From assembly GCA_000421085.1 (NCBI GenBank), contig ATWE01000008.1, forward strand, positions 1-64,000: 64,000 bases of DNA, in the 5' to 3' direction. The notes under the pieces are model-generated. The model had not been told where the DNA came from. It worked only from the letters and a program-made list of their open reading frames with translations, and ran no database searches. The stretch comes from Ensifer sp. USDA 6670 (GTDB lineage Bacteria; Pseudomonadota; Alphaproteobacteria; Rhizobiales; Rhizobiaceae). The position numbers were made by a program, and so were the translations under genes. Each line of letters starts with the position of its first letter. The first letter of the stretch is position 1. Positions 55,164 through 64,000 of the stretch are shown one piece after another.

Positions 55164-57182
55164 GTGGGGCAAGCTGAGACAGGGACAGGAAAAAAGAGAC
55201 GCAAGGCGCTTTGGGCCGCAGTTGCGGTGATAGCAATCACGGCCGCCGGCATGGCCGGCTACAAGACCATCGTAGAAAATCGCGTGAGCAGGATGATCGC
55301 CGAGCGGGGCGGCAAGGCGGGCAGCGTCGAAGCGGATTTCCTTGGGCGAATTCATCTGCGCGACGTGGCCCTGCCGCTGAAGGAGGGGTCGGACGTTCGT
55401 ATCGCCGCGATTGACGGGCGGCCGAACATCTTTTTCCTCGAGGGCATGCTCGAAGTAAGCGGCCTTGAGCTCAAGACTGCGTTCGGCACGGTCTCTGTCC
55501 CGCGCGCTGTCGTCGAAGAAGCAGATTTCGATCGCGGTACCTTGGAGCAGATGTTCGGCGGGAAGAGCGAATTGTCGATCTCCAAGCGGGTAGAGCTTTT
55601 CACGGCAAGGCGCATCTCCGCCCCGGAGATCGTCGTCGCCCAGAGCGTTGCCGGGAGCGAACAGAAGCTGATCTACAAGAATGTGGTCTCGGAAGGCATC
55701 GCCGATGGGCGTATCGCCCGCTATTCGGCGAGCGGCGGCAGCTTCGAAGTTGCCGTGGACATTTCTGGGGGAGAGGCCGGCAAGAAGAATAGGGTGGCGG
55801 GCTCCATCGGAGCCGTGACGGCGCAGGATATCGATGCCGCCTATCTGGCGCGGCTCTATACCGAAAAAGCCGGCCCGGACGACAAGGAGGCAAAGCCTGT
55901 CTATGGGCCGATTTCGGTAAAGGACATCGCCTTCTCGGATGGCGAGACGAGCTTTGGCTATGACGAGCTTCGCAGCAGCGGCATCAGCATGCGAATGCCG
56001 GCCGAGCCGCTGGTCGAGACGCTGGAAAAGCTGAAGTCGGTCTCGGCGCCCGATGAACTGCCGCCGGTGGAACGCCAAGCCTATTTGAACCGGATTTTGT
56101 CGATTGTCGATATGACAAAGAGGGCCGACATGGAAATGCTCGGCTTGATGATCGACGCGCCGATGAAGGACGGTGACAAAGGCGAGAGAATCAAGGTTTC
56201 GATTGATCGCCTCGCTCTCCAGGTCGATGGACGAAAGCTTGACGGCACGCTGAATGGCCTCTTGATGGGAGAGGGCGCGGACTACATCAAGGTCTCGGAA
56301 GCGAGCATTTCGGGATTTTCCTGGAATTCGACCTTGGAGGGTCTGCAAAAGATGGTCGCGCTTGACGAGCAGCAGCGCGAGAGTTTTCCCTTCACGACAC
56401 TATTGCCGGAATTCGGTACGATCCGACTGGCGGGTCTGGACACCGATCTGCCCGATACAGGAGCCGAAGATGCCGAGAGCGACGCACGGGATTCGGTGTC
56501 GCGGCGCGTCCGCTTCTCACTCAAGGATTACGAATTGGCGCTGACGAAGCCCCGCAACGGCATTCCGACCGACATCCGCATCAGATATCAGGATCTGACC
56601 CTGCCGATCCCGGATCATATGCGCGAGGAGCCGTTCGCGCAGCTTCGCAGCCTCGGCTTCAACGAGGTGGTCCTGTCGTCCAACATCGAAGCCGCCTGGG
56701 ATGAGTCGAACCAGACTCTGGTCGTCAGGGATATCTCCACAAGTGGAAAAGATATCGGCGGCTTTTCCGTCTCCGGCCTGCTGGGAGGCGTGAGCGGCGA
56801 ATTCTTTTCCGGCGACGAGGCGAAGATGCGAGCGGCGCTGTTTGGGCTCACCGTCCGTGAAGCAAAGCTGAAGGTCGAGGACAAAGGTCTCGCCGCCAAG
56901 GGCCTAAGGGCCTATGCCGAGCAAAACGACATGACGGAGGATCAGGCGCGCGGCATGCTCACGATGACGGCGTCGGTGGCGTTGCAGCAGCTTGCCGCGC
57001 AGGAGCCTCGGTTGCAGCAGGTGCTGGACGCGGCTTCGCAGTTCATTGCCAAACCGGGGATATTCACGTTGACGGTCAAATCCAAATCCGCGAACGGAAT
57101 CGGCGCGCTCGAATTCGCGGTCGCTTCGCAAAATCCGCTCCTGCTTCTCGACAGGGTCGACTTCGAGGCGACGGCGGAATAG
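55164..57182 (+). CDS. Large membrane-anchored protein of unknown function
   Basis: A 672-residue protein. After a basic N-terminus (KKRRK) comes one membrane anchor (LWAAVAVIAITAAGMAGY, about residues 17-35), and the rest would be periplasmic. The body is beta-rich and acidic, without Cys clusters or catalytic motifs that I recognise. I start at the GTG at 55164 with AAGGACG upstream; ATG at 55125 is possible. It is divergent from thiC and convergent with dctD. Its regular beta-strand segments recall AsmA-type or lipid/envelope transport proteins, but I cannot assign it. Confidence 0.6.
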   Translation: MGQAETGTGKKRRKALWAAVAVIAITAAGMAGYKTIVENRVSRMIAERGGKAGSVEADFLGRIHLRDVALPLKEGSDVRIAAIDGRPNIFFLEGMLEVSGLELKTAFGTVSVPRAVVEEADFDRGTLEQMFGGKSELSISKRVELFTARRISAPEIVVAQSVAGSEQKLIYKNVVSEGIADGRIARYSASGGSFEVAVDISGGEAGKKNRVAGSIGAVTAQDIDAAYLARLYTEKAGPDDKEAKPVYGPISVKDIAFSDGETSFGYDELRSSGISMRMPAEPLVETLEKLKSVSAPDELPPVERQAYLNRILSIVDMTKRADMEMLGLMIDAPMKDGDKGERIKVSIDRLALQVDGRKLDGTLNGLLMGEGADYIKVSEASISGFSWNSTLEGLQKMVALDEQQRESFPFTTLLPEFGTIRLAGLDTDLPDTGAEDAESDARDSVSRRVRFSLKDYELALTKPRNGIPTDIRIRYQDLTLPIPDHMREEPFAQLRSLGFNEVVLSSNIEAAWDESNQTLVVRDISTSGKDIGGFSVSGLLGGVSGEFFSGDEAKMRAALFGLTVREAKLKVEDKGLAAKGLRAYAEQNDMTEDQARGMLTMTASVALQQLAAQEPRLQQVLDAASQFIAKPGIFTLTVKSKSANGIGALEFAVASQNPLLLLDRVDFEATAE

Positions 57183-57186
57183 CGGC

Positions 57187-57210
57187 CTTCTCCCCGCAGG
57201 CGGGGCGAAG
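57187..57210. terminator. Bidirectional hairpin between convergent genes
   Basis: Stem CTTCTCCCCG / CGGGGCGAAG with one mismatch and a four-base loop, just after the stop of the unknown membrane protein gene and facing dctD. No T-run; a repeat or terminator role is possible. Confidence 0.4.
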
Positions 57211-57301
57211 ACGACGTGCAAGTGTGTTCAACCGTTTGATGGTCGACAATCGTCGCGGTCCAAAATGTCGACAATCTACCCGGTCTGAACCGAGAGAACG
57301 C

Positions 57302-57348
57302 CCCTCCCCAACCCCTACCCACAGGGGGCCCACAGGGGGGAGGGGCAA
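57302..57348. repeat. Nested palindrome downstream of dctD
   Basis: Outer arms GCCCCTCCCC (57302-57311) and GGGGAGGGGC (57339-57348) are perfectly complementary; CCCCT (57314-57318) and AGGGG (57325-57329) nest inside. Sequence of this type is common between rhizobial genes and may act as terminator for dctD. Confidence 0.55.
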
Positions 57349-57357
57349 TGCCCAGCA

Positions 57358-58728
57358 CTACGCATCGCCACTCTTCGCGCCTGCGCGTTCGACATAGTCC
57401 GCCCGGTTGATCCCATGGCGCTGCAGCTTGTCGTAAAAAGTCTTGCGGGGGATGCCGAGGGCCTGCAGCGTCTCCTTGACGTCGCCGCGATGGGCCGTGA
57501 GGGCCTGCTTGAGGATGTCGGCCTCATAGCGCTCCAATCTTTCCGGCAGAGTCGCTTCGCTTGAGGCAGGCGCTGCGGCCGGAGCTCCCAGGTTTCCCTC
57601 CACCCCCAGCGCCACCCGTTCGGCGAAGTGCGAAAGCTCGCGCACATTGCCCGGCCAGGAATGCGTGGCCAGGTAGGCGCGCATGGCAGCCGAGATCGCG
57701 GGCACTTCGCGGCCGAAGCGTTCCGAGGCGCGGGCCAGGAAGTGGGAGAAGAGGAGAGGGATGTCGTCGCGCCGTTCGCGCAAGGGCGGGATCGATAGCG
57801 TCACGACGTTCAGCCGGTAATAGAGATCCTCGCGGAAATCGCCGCGCGCGGCCGGATCGCCGAGGTCGACCTTGGCTGCGGCGACGACGCGGATGTCGAC
57901 GGGGCGGGTCAGGTTGGTGCCGAGCGGCGTAATCTCGCGTGCTTCCAGCACGCGCAGCATCTTCACCTGGGTTGCCGGCGGCATCGCCTCGATTTCGTCG
58001 AGGAAGAGCGTGCCGCCGCTCGCATGCTCAATGCGGCCGACCCGCTTCTTGAGGGCGCCGGTAAAGGCGCCGGGCTCGTGGCCGAAGAGCTCGCTTTCGA
58101 TCACCGTCTCGGGCAGAGCGCCGCAGTTCAGAGCGACGAAATTGCCGGTCCTGCGCCGGCTCCACTGGTGCAGGAGCGTGGCGACGACCTCCTTTCCGCT
58201 GCCCGTCTCGCCGGCAACCAGCACATCGACATCTGTGTCGGCGATGTGTTTCAGGGTCTGGCGAAGCCGCTCCATGGCCGGCGTCTGGCCGATCAGCGGC
58301 AGGCCTTCGGAGGCGGCTTCGGCCGTGCGGCGCAGCGCCCGGTTCTCCATTACGAGGCGCCGTTTCTCCTCTGCGCGCCGCGCGCTCTGGACAAGACGGT
58401 CGGCGGCAAACGGCTTGGCGATGAAGTCATAGGCGCCGTCCTGGATCGCCTGCACCGCCATCGGTATGTCGCCGTGCCCGGTAACGAGGATCATCGGCAG
58501 GTCCGGGTCGAGCGCCAGGATCTTGCGGAAAAGGGCAAACCCGTCCATCCCCGGCATGCGGATATCGCTGATGACGATGCCCGCGAAGTCGGCGGAAAGT
58601 TCGGCGAGCGCCTCGGTCGCGCTGGCGAAGGGCGAGACGGTGAAGCCCGCAAGCTCGAGCGTCTGCTGCATCGCCTTGCGCAGATCACGGTCGTCATCGA
58701 TCAGGAACACGGATGGGGCGGCGCTCAT
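57358..58728 (-). CDS. dctD: C4-dicarboxylate response regulator DctD (NtrC type)
   Basis: A 456-residue sigma-54 activator. The receiver domain carries the phospho-acceptor Asp55 (VISDIRMPG). The AAA+ domain has Walker A GETGSGKE and the sigma-54-contact motif GAFTGA. The C-terminal Fis-type helix-turn-helix ends in [21 protein letters not shown]. When phosphorylated by DctB it activates dctA. It follows dctB by three bases. Confidence 0.95.
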   Translation of the reverse strand: MSAAPSVFLIDDDRDLRKAMQQTLELAGFTVSPFASATEALAELSADFAGIVISDIRMPGMDGFALFRKILALDPDLPMILVTGHGDIPMAVQAIQDGAYDFIAKPFAADRLVQSARRAEEKRRLVMENRALRRTAEAASEGLPLIGQTPAMERLRQTLKHIADTDVDVLVAGETGSGKEVVATLLHQWSRRRTGNFVALNCGALPETVIESELFGHEPGAFTGALKKRVGRIEHASGGTLFLDEIEAMPPATQVKMLRVLEAREITPLGTNLTRPVDIRVVAAAKVDLGDPAARGDFREDLYYRLNVVTLSIPPLRERRDDIPLLFSHFLARASERFGREVPAISAAMRAYLATHSWPGNVRELSHFAERVALGVEGNLGAPAAAPASSEATLPERLERYEADILKQALTAHRGDVKETLQALGIPRKTFYDKLQRHGINRADYVERAGAKSGDA

Positions 58729-58731
58729 CGC

Positions 58732-60597
58732 TCAGGCCTTCTTGAGATTTACGGTAAATGTCGTTCCGGAGGGGTCGCTTTCGACCTCGATCGTCCCGCC
58801 ATAGTCGGAGACGATCTCCTTGGAGATCGCGAGACCGAGGCCCAGCCCGTCTTCCTTCGAAGTGTTGAACGGCGTGAACAGCTCTTCGCGGACATCTGCT
58901 GCAATCCCGGGGCCGTTGTCGGCGACGGTCAGGGCGATGCCGCCGGCCATCTCCTCGCAGCGCACCTGGATCGCGCCGTTCTCGCTGTCGCCGATCGCTT
59001 CCAGCGCATTCTGCAGAAGGTTGATCAAGACCTGCTCCAGCCGGATGCGGTTGCCGAGCGCCTGGAGGCCATCGGGCGGCAGATCGATGCGGATTGCGTC
59101 CATCCGCCCGGCAAATCGGCTGCGGAGCAGCAGGAGCGCACCCTCGATAACGTCCTTCATCGCGGTCGGCCCGGCGGCGAAATGGCCCTTGCGGGCGAAG
59201 CGGCGCAGTTCGTCGGTGATGGCGCCGACGCGGTCGGTGAGTTCGGCGATGCTTTCCATGTTCTCGGCGGCGGTGGCGCTCTGGCCACGGTCGAGAAAGG
59301 TGCGGGCATTGTCCGCATAGGCGCGGATGGTGGCGACCGGCTGGTTGATCTCATGGGCAACGCCGGCGGCTACCTGGCCGAGGATCGCCAGCCGGTTCGC
59401 CTGGACGAGGTCCTGCTGCACGGCCTGGAGCTTCTCGGTGGTCTGCCGATGGTCGGCGATCTCGGTTTCAAGCCGGTCGCGCGCCATGCGCAGGTCACGC
59501 GTTCGCTCCTCGACGCTCGCCTCCAGCGCATTGCGGGCCAGCCGCTCTTCGGCGCTGCGCATGGCGATTACCTGGCGACGGCGCAGGAGCAATGCCGCAA
59601 GCGCGAGAAGCGGTACGAGCGCGGCTAGGGTGAGGAGCTGCGCTTCCCGCGCACCCGCGGCAAGCGGCGCCTTCAGCGGCGATAACTGCTCGAGCCGCCA
59701 GTTCGTCGACGGCACCATGGTTTCCACGCGCAGGAAGGCTGCTGTGGAGTCGCCCGGCAGCAGGGCGTCGAGCGTAGAGGAGCCATCGGGCCGCGCTTCG
59801 ATCTTCCTGAAGGGCAGCGGCAGCAGCGGTGCATCGCCGAACTGCAGGCTTTCGCGAATGGGCGCCAGCCGGTCTTCGGCGATCGGCTTCGTGGTCATGA
59901 AGCGCCAGGAGGGCAGGCTGGTGATGAGGACGATGCCGCGCCGGTCGGTGACATAGGCCGGCTTGCCGGAGGCCTGCCAATCCGCCTCGACCCCGTCGAA
60001 TTCGAGCTTGGCGACGATTACCCCCAGCGGACCGCCAGGCCCGTCGACACGCCGGGAGATATAAAGCCCGGGCCGTTTGCTGACCGTGCCCATGGCGAAA
60101 TGTTCGGCCATGCCGTCGCGGACGGCGAGCCGGAAATAATCGCGGAAGGCATAGTCGTTGCCGACGAAGCTCGTCGGCTCCTGCCAGTTGCTGGCTGCGA
60201 CGGCGACGCCGCTCCGGTCGATCAGATAGATGACCGCGGCTTCGGCGCTTGTCGCCAGGGCCTCGAGTTTGCGGTTGATGCGGTCGAGCGACTGCCTGTC
60301 AGGCGAAAGTAATGCGCCGCGAATGGCTGCGTCGTCGGCGAGGACGAGCGGCAGGGCGCGCTGCCGTTCCACGACTGCCCGAAGAAGCGAGGCTTTCAGG
60401 CTGGCGTCGATCCGGCTCTGACCGGCAAGGGCGACGAGCGCCTGCGACCGGCCGTAGTCTCGCGCAAGAAGAAGGCCGGCTGCCAGAAGGACCAGCGCGA
60501 CTGCCGCGAAAACGAACCAGGACTGTCGGGCCCGGCGACGAAGCGAATGCGGATCGCCCGCTTCTGCAGGAAGTTTGACCATGCGAGCATTGTGCAT
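58732..60597 (-). CDS. dctB: C4-dicarboxylate sensor kinase DctB
   Basis: A 621-residue membrane histidine kinase, the length known for S. meliloti DctB. Two membrane segments (about 25-45 and 310-335) enclose the periplasmic dicarboxylate sensor with double PAS-like fold ([26 protein letters not shown]). The cytoplasmic part has the H-box GVAHEINQP and ATP-binding boxes [15 protein letters not shown] and GLGLAIS. I start at the ATG at 60597 rather than 60657. The candidate DctD sites for dctA overlap its 5' end. Confidence 0.95.
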   Translation of the reverse strand: MHNARMVKLPAEAGDPHSLRRRARQSWFVFAAVALVLLAAGLLLARDYGRSQALVALAGQSRIDASLKASLLRAVVERQRALPLVLADDAAIRGALLSPDRQSLDRINRKLEALATSAEAAVIYLIDRSGVAVAASNWQEPTSFVGNDYAFRDYFRLAVRDGMAEHFAMGTVSKRPGLYISRRVDGPGGPLGVIVAKLEFDGVEADWQASGKPAYVTDRRGIVLITSLPSWRFMTTKPIAEDRLAPIRESLQFGDAPLLPLPFRKIEARPDGSSTLDALLPGDSTAAFLRVETMVPSTNWRLEQLSPLKAPLAAGAREAQLLTLAALVPLLALAALLLRRRQVIAMRSAEERLARNALEASVEERTRDLRMARDRLETEIADHRQTTEKLQAVQQDLVQANRLAILGQVAAGVAHEINQPVATIRAYADNARTFLDRGQSATAAENMESIAELTDRVGAITDELRRFARKGHFAAGPTAMKDVIEGALLLLRSRFAGRMDAIRIDLPPDGLQALGNRIRLEQVLINLLQNALEAIGDSENGAIQVRCEEMAGGIALTVADNGPGIAADVREELFTPFNTSKEDGLGLGLAISKEIVSDYGGTIEVESDPSGTTFTVNLKKA

Positions 60598-60641
60598 GTT
60601 TTCGCCCAGCGCGCCAGCATTTCTGTGCGGGAATCCGCACA
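60591..60641 (+). promoter_or_regulatory. Candidate tandem DctD upstream activating sites
   Basis: A clear inverted repeat TGTGCGG (60624-60630) / CCGCACA (60635-60641) and a weaker related site (TGTGCAT at 60591-60597 with TCGCCCA at 60602-60608) start 33 bases apart, three helical turns. They lie 75-125 bases upstream of the sigma-54 promoter, the expected distance for DctD binding. Confidence 0.65.
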
Positions 60642-60715
60642 TGTCTCCGAATAGCAAGCGAGCTTCGCTTCCAAAAATGTCATGGATTCAATCGCATCGA
60701 CCTTCCGCGGCAAAC

Positions 60716-60731
60716 TGGCACGCATGTTGCT
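60716..60731 (+). promoter_or_regulatory. Sigma-54 promoter of dctA
   Basis: TGGCACGCATGTTGCT is a perfect match to the -24/-12 consensus (TGGCACG, four bases, TTGCT), about 97 bases before the dctA start. Confidence 0.9.
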
Positions 60732-60827
60732 GACCAGTCCGCAAGGCAGCCACTGCTGTCGATCTTCGGAAAGCGGCCCGGGAGGCCCGGCATGTTGCCG
60801 GACTGGGCCTGCCACGTGGAGGATATC

Positions 60828-62153
60828 ATGATCATCGAACATCCCGCGGAGGTCCGCGGCAAGACACCCCTTTACCGCCATCTCTATGTTCAGGTGCTGG
60901 CGGCGATTGCCGCGGGCATCCTGCTCGGGCATTTCTATCCGGACATCGGCACGGAGCTCAAACCGCTCGGCGACGCCTTCATCAGGCTTGTGAAGATGAT
61001 CATCGCGCCGGTGATCTTCCTGACGGTCGCGACAGGCATTGCCGGCATGACCGATCTCGCCAAGGTCGGCCGCGTGGCCGGCAAGGCGATGATCTACTTT
61101 CTCGCCTTCTCCACCCTCGCGCTTCTCGTCGGACTCGTCGTCGCAAACGTCGTGCAGCCAGGCGCTGGCATGCATATCGATCCGGCCTCGCTGGACGCCA
61201 AGGCGGTCGCGACCTATGCCGAGAAGGCGCATGAGCAGTCGATCACCGGCTTTCTGATGAACATCATCCCGACGACGCTCGTCGGCGCCTTTGCCGAGGG
61301 CGACATCCTGCAGGTCCTGTTCATCTCGGTGCTCTTCGGTATTTCGCTGGCGATCGTCGGCAAGAAAGCCGAGCCTGTGGTCGATTTCCTGCAGGCGCTG
61401 ACGCTTCCGATCTTCCGGCTCGTTGCGATCCTCATGAAGGCCGCCCCGATCGGCGCCTTCGGCGCCATGGCCTTCACCATCGGCAAATACGGTATCGCCT
61501 CGATCGCCAATCTCGCCATGCTGATCGGCACCTTCTATCTGACGTCGCTTCTCTTCGTCTTCATCGTGCTCGGCGCGGTGGCACGCTATAACGGCTTCTC
61601 GATCCTCTCGCTCATCCGCTACATCAAGGAGGAGCTGCTGCTGGTGCTCGGGACGTCTTCTTCGGAGGCGGCTCTTCCGGGCCTCATGAACAAGATGGAG
61701 AAGGCCGGCTGCAAGCGCTCGGTCGTCGGTCTCGTCATTCCGACCGGCTATTCCTTCAACCTGGACGGCACCAACATCTACATGACGCTTGCGGCCCTGT
61801 TCATTGCCCAGGCGACCGACACGCCGCTCTCATACGGCGACCAGATCCTGCTGCTCCTCGTCGCGATGCTGAGCTCTAAGGGTGCGGCCGGCATTACCGG
61901 CGCCGGCTTCATCACGCTTGCCGCAACGCTTTCGGTCGTCCCATCCGTGCCGGTTGCCGGCATGGCGCTGATCCTCGGCATCGACCGCTTCATGTCGGAA
62001 TGCCGCGCCCTGACCAATTTCGTGGGCAACGCGGTTGCGACGATCGTGGTGGCGAAGTGGGAAGGCGAGCTCGACCAGGCCCAGCTTTCCGCAGCTCTCG
62101 GCGGCGAGGCGTCTGCCGAGGCCATCCCGACGCTCGTCCAGCCCGCCGAGTAA
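60828..62153 (+). CDS. dctA: C4-dicarboxylate transporter DctA
   Basis: A 441-residue sodium or proton/dicarboxylate symporter for succinate, malate and fumarate, the fuel import of nitrogen-fixing bacteroids. Eight or so membrane segments plus re-entrant loops; the serine-rich [13 protein letters not shown] and [19 protein letters not shown] motifs of the glutamate-transporter fold are present. Start is the ATG at 60828 with GGAGGATATC ahead; the encoded length equals that of Sinorhizobium DctA. Confidence 0.98.
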   Translation: MIIEHPAEVRGKTPLYRHLYVQVLAAIAAGILLGHFYPDIGTELKPLGDAFIRLVKMIIAPVIFLTVATGIAGMTDLAKVGRVAGKAMIYFLAFSTLALLVGLVVANVVQPGAGMHIDPASLDAKAVATYAEKAHEQSITGFLMNIIPTTLVGAFAEGDILQVLFISVLFGISLAIVGKKAEPVVDFLQALTLPIFRLVAILMKAAPIGAFGAMAFTIGKYGIASIANLAMLIGTFYLTSLLFVFIVLGAVARYNGFSILSLIRYIKEELLLVLGTSSSEAALPGLMNKMEKAGCKRSVVGLVIPTGYSFNLDGTNIYMTLAALFIAQATDTPLSYGDQILLLLVAMLSSKGAAGITGAGFITLAATLSVVPSVPVAGMALILGIDRFMSECRALTNFVGNAVATIVVAKWEGELDQAQLSAALGGEASAEAIPTLVQPAE

Positions 62154-62192
62154 GCTTGCCTCCCAAGGCGAGACCGCACGCTGGTGCGGTTG

Positions 62193-62223
62193 GCGCGGTC
62201 CGGTTCTCCGGGCCGCGCTTTTT
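62193..62223 (+). terminator. Intrinsic terminator of dctA
   Basis: GCGCGG (62193-62198) pairs with CCGCGC (62213-62218), extended by inner CCGG pairs, and is followed by TTTTT. A second hairpin ACCGCAC / GTGCGGT (62173-62190) precedes it. Confidence 0.85.
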
Positions 62224-62255
62224 GCGATGAGGGTGGTACCCGGTACAAGATCAAA

Positions 62256-63185
62256 TCAGATCCCGTGCAGCACCTGCGTCGCCTTCACCGCCGCCGAGGC
62301 CCGGTTTTCGACGCCGAGCTTCACATATATCTGTTCGAGATGCTTGGTGACGGTGCGCGAGCTCAAGCCCAGGATCTCGCCGATGTCGCGGTTGGATTTC
62401 CCCTTGGCGATCCACAGCAGCACCTCGGACTCCCGCTGGGTGAGCCGGAAGTGCTGGCGCAGCGTTTCGTCGTCGCTCATGCCGTTCTCGGCCGTCAGCC
62501 GGAAGAGGTATTCATTGGCGCCGATCGCACCGAGATAGGAGATCTGCAGGCCCGTCTGGCTTGCGCGCTGCAGTGTGAAAGTCCCTTGCCTTTCGCCGGC
62601 GCTGGTCTCCCGCTCCCGCATCCACTCGGCAATGCGCCCGGCGACGAAGGCAAGACCGTCGTCGCTGCCCGTGGCAGCGTTGACGAGGCGGGTCGCCTGC
62701 GGCGTCGACCAGCGGACCGTTCCATCGCCTCGCACCGCCAGCAGATGCCGCCCGGCAGCGTCCAGCGCGACACGGGCGCTCTGGGCGGAGCGCGCATTGG
62801 AAAGATGGACGCGGATGCGGGCGCGCAACTCGTCGATATTGATCGGCTTGGTCAGATAGTCGACGCCGCCGGCTTCGAGCGCCCGCACCACATGCTCCGT
62901 CTCGGTGAGGCCGGTCATGAAGACCACGGGCACCTGGGCGACGGAAGCATTCGCCTTCAGCCGGATGCAGGTGTCGAAACCGTCCATGCCGGGCATGACC
63001 GCATCGAGCAGGATGATGTCCGGTGTGATGCGATCGGCGATGTTGAGCGCCGCGTTGCCGGAGGTCGCAATCAATACGGAAAAGCCCGACTGTTCCAGCG
63101 CTTCGGTCAAAAAGCCGAGCGCCTCCGGTGAATCGTCGACGAGGAGTACGATGTCGCGGGCGTTCGCTGCCTCAGGCACGGGCAT
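62256..63185 (-). CDS. LuxR-type response regulator
   Basis: A 309-residue two-component regulator. The receiver domain has acidic DD near 17-18 and the phospho-acceptor Asp61 (ILLDAVMPGMDG). A middle PAS-like linker follows, then a C-terminal LuxR helix-turn-helix (LTQRESEVLLWIAKGKSNRDIGEIL). Start is at the ATG 63185, which overlaps the 3' end of the kinase gene by 14 bases. It is convergent with dctA and most likely the partner of the hybrid kinase. Confidence 0.85.
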   Translation of the reverse strand: MPVPEAANARDIVLLVDDSPEALGFLTEALEQSGFSVLIATSGNAALNIADRITPDIILLDAVMPGMDGFDTCIRLKANASVAQVPVVFMTGLTETEHVVRALEAGGVDYLTKPINIDELRARIRVHLSNARSAQSARVALDAAGRHLLAVRGDGTVRWSTPQATRLVNAATGSDDGLAFVAGRIAEWMRERETSAGERQGTFTLQRASQTGLQISYLGAIGANEYLFRLTAENGMSDDETLRQHFRLTQRESEVLLWIAKGKSNRDIGEILGLSSRTVTKHLEQIYVKLGVENRASAAVKATQVLHGI

Positions 63186-64000
63186 TCGCCTCCCCGGCGA
63201 GCAGTTGTTTGAGAAAGGCGTCATAGCCTGCAAGGTCGAATGCCCCGACATAGGCGCGCGCCGCCTCGGCGAAGGCTCGATTGTCGGGGTTCAGGGCGAT
63301 CTCCGTCAATTTCGCTTCGATGCCCCTCACGTAACCGATTTCTCCGAGCTCGATCAATTCTTTCAAATGATGATGACCGGGGCTCGCCATCGCAGTGGTC
63401 TTGTCGGTGCCGGACGTTTCCCTCGGGCCGTCGTCGTAGATCCATTCGAGTTTCAGGTGGATCGCGAGCTTGTCGGTGAGCTGGCGCAGGCCGAAGGGTT
63501 TGGCAAGCGCATCGTTGTGGCCGACGGCGCCGGCGGCCGAGCCGTCGCCGATATTGGCCGAAAGCATGATCGCCGGTGCGCTCTGGCCGGCTTCCCTCAG
63601 TCGCATCACCAGATCCCAGCCGCTCATGCCGGGCATGGAGATGTCGATCAGGAACAGGTCCGGCTTCGTATGTTCGACGAGCGCCAGGCAGGCCGCCCCG
63701 CTCGCCGCCGCAAGAACGGTGAAGTCGAGCGGCGTCAGCAGCTCGCGCATCAGGTCGCGGTGATCCGCATTATCATCGACCACGACAATAGTCCGGCGTG
63801 GCCCGCGGTAGGACTTGATCTTGCGCACCGGGTCCTTGAGTGCGGCGGGCCGGTCGACCGCAGAGAGCATCAGCCGGACTTTGAAGGCCGTGCCCTTGTC
63901 CTTCTCGCTGGTTACGGAGATTTCGCCGCCGAGCGTCTGGGTGAGCAGGCGCGTGATGGTCAGGCCGAGGCCGAGGCCCGGCATGCGATATTCCGCCTCG
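63172..64000 (-). CDS. Hybrid sensor histidine kinase, C-terminal part (cut by window edge)
   Basis: The frame stays open to the window edge, so the gene starts beyond it. What is visible: the end of the kinase ATP-binding domain (GLGLGLTITRLLTQTLGGEI), a receiver domain with Asp in FLIDISMPGMSG, and a C-terminal helical tail of about 100 residues. An internal ATG at 63984 is not the start. It overlaps the response regulator gene downstream, so the two form a unit. Signal unknown. Confidence 0.85.
   Translation of the reverse strand, partial: EAEYRMPGLGLGLTITRLLTQTLGGEISVTSEKDKGTAFKVRLMLSAVDRPAALKDPVRKIKSYRGPRRTIVVVDDNADHRDLMRELLTPLDFTVLAAASGAACLALVEHTKPDLFLIDISMPGMSGWDLVMRLREAGQSAPAIMLSANIGDGSAAGAVGHNDALAKPFGLRQLTDKLAIHLKLEWIYDDGPRETSGTDKTTAMASPGHHHLKELIELGEIGYVRGIEAKLTEIALNPDNRAFAEAARAYVGAFDLAGYDAFLKQLLAGEANARA

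Noticed and set aside
58024-59628. Plus-strand 534-codon open frame opposite dctB/dctD
   Set aside because: Shadow of two well-identified genes.

Overview
The window is GC-rich DNA from an alphaproteobacterium of the Rhizobiaceae, most likely Sinorhizobium/Ensifer. The best evidence is the right third: a dctA / dctB-dctD C4-dicarboxylate locus with predicted products of 441, 621 and 456 residues, next to a thiC-thiO-thiS-thiG-thiE operon under a TPP riboswitch. From general knowledge, S. meliloti carries dct and thi genes on its pSymB chromid, so a pSymB-like replicon is my inference. No replication genes, rRNA, tRNA or CRISPR array were seen.

Layout. 1-2.6 kb: an IS91-type element (tyrosine recombinase plus HUH transposase), then a palindromic repeat. 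2.66-8.4 kb: a cluster resembling rhizopine catabolism (mocDEF-like desaturase-type oxygenase, Rieske ferredoxin and ferredoxin reductase, with a creatininase-family gene between), a divergent LacI regulator and a rhizopine/inositol-type solute-binding protein. 8.4-16.5 kb: a cytochrome P450 between two TolB-like/TPR proteins, one with a winged-helix DNA-binding domain and one with a nucleotide cyclase domain; then a frameshifted integrase and a flavin monooxygenase-like protein. 16.7-26.4 kb: phenylacetate degradation (paaX, paaABCDE, paaZ, a thioesterase, paaG, a 3-hydroxyacyl-CoA dehydrogenase). 26.5-28.9 kb: carboxy(nor)spermidine decarboxylase and dehydrogenase for polyamine synthesis. 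28.9-31 kb: an exported alpha/beta hydrolase and a LuxR-type regulator.

31.1-38.4 kb: a sugar operon (LacI regulator with a probable CTG start and two operator-like palindromes, CUT1 importer, cytoplasmic GH127 beta-L-arabinofuranosidase), probably for arabinofuranosides. 38.5-40.8 kb: a small accessory patch with a broken VapBC module, a DUF1062 protein and a RHH/ParE-type toxin-antitoxin pair. 40.8-43.1 kb: an AraC regulator divergent from an MFS exporter. 43.1-50.3 kb: mtnK-mtnA divergent from a CUT2 ABC importer, with a SorC/DeoR-type regulator; one half-site occurs both in the divergent promoter region and upstream of the regulator gene, which suggests a methylthioribose (or related pentose) uptake regulon. 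50.4-55 kb: thiamine operon. 55.2-57.2 kb: a large membrane-anchored protein of unknown function. 57.4-62.2 kb: dctD, dctB and dctA, with a sigma-54 promoter and candidate DctD sites. 62.3-64 kb: a LuxR-type response regulator and the 3' part of a hybrid histidine kinase that runs off the window.

Most of the window is catabolic, transport and regulatory cargo, as is usual for a rhizobial chromid. Many long antisense reading frames are high-GC shadows and are left out. Start codons were chosen from ribosome-binding sites, family N-termini and gene overlaps, so several differ from the longest open frame.
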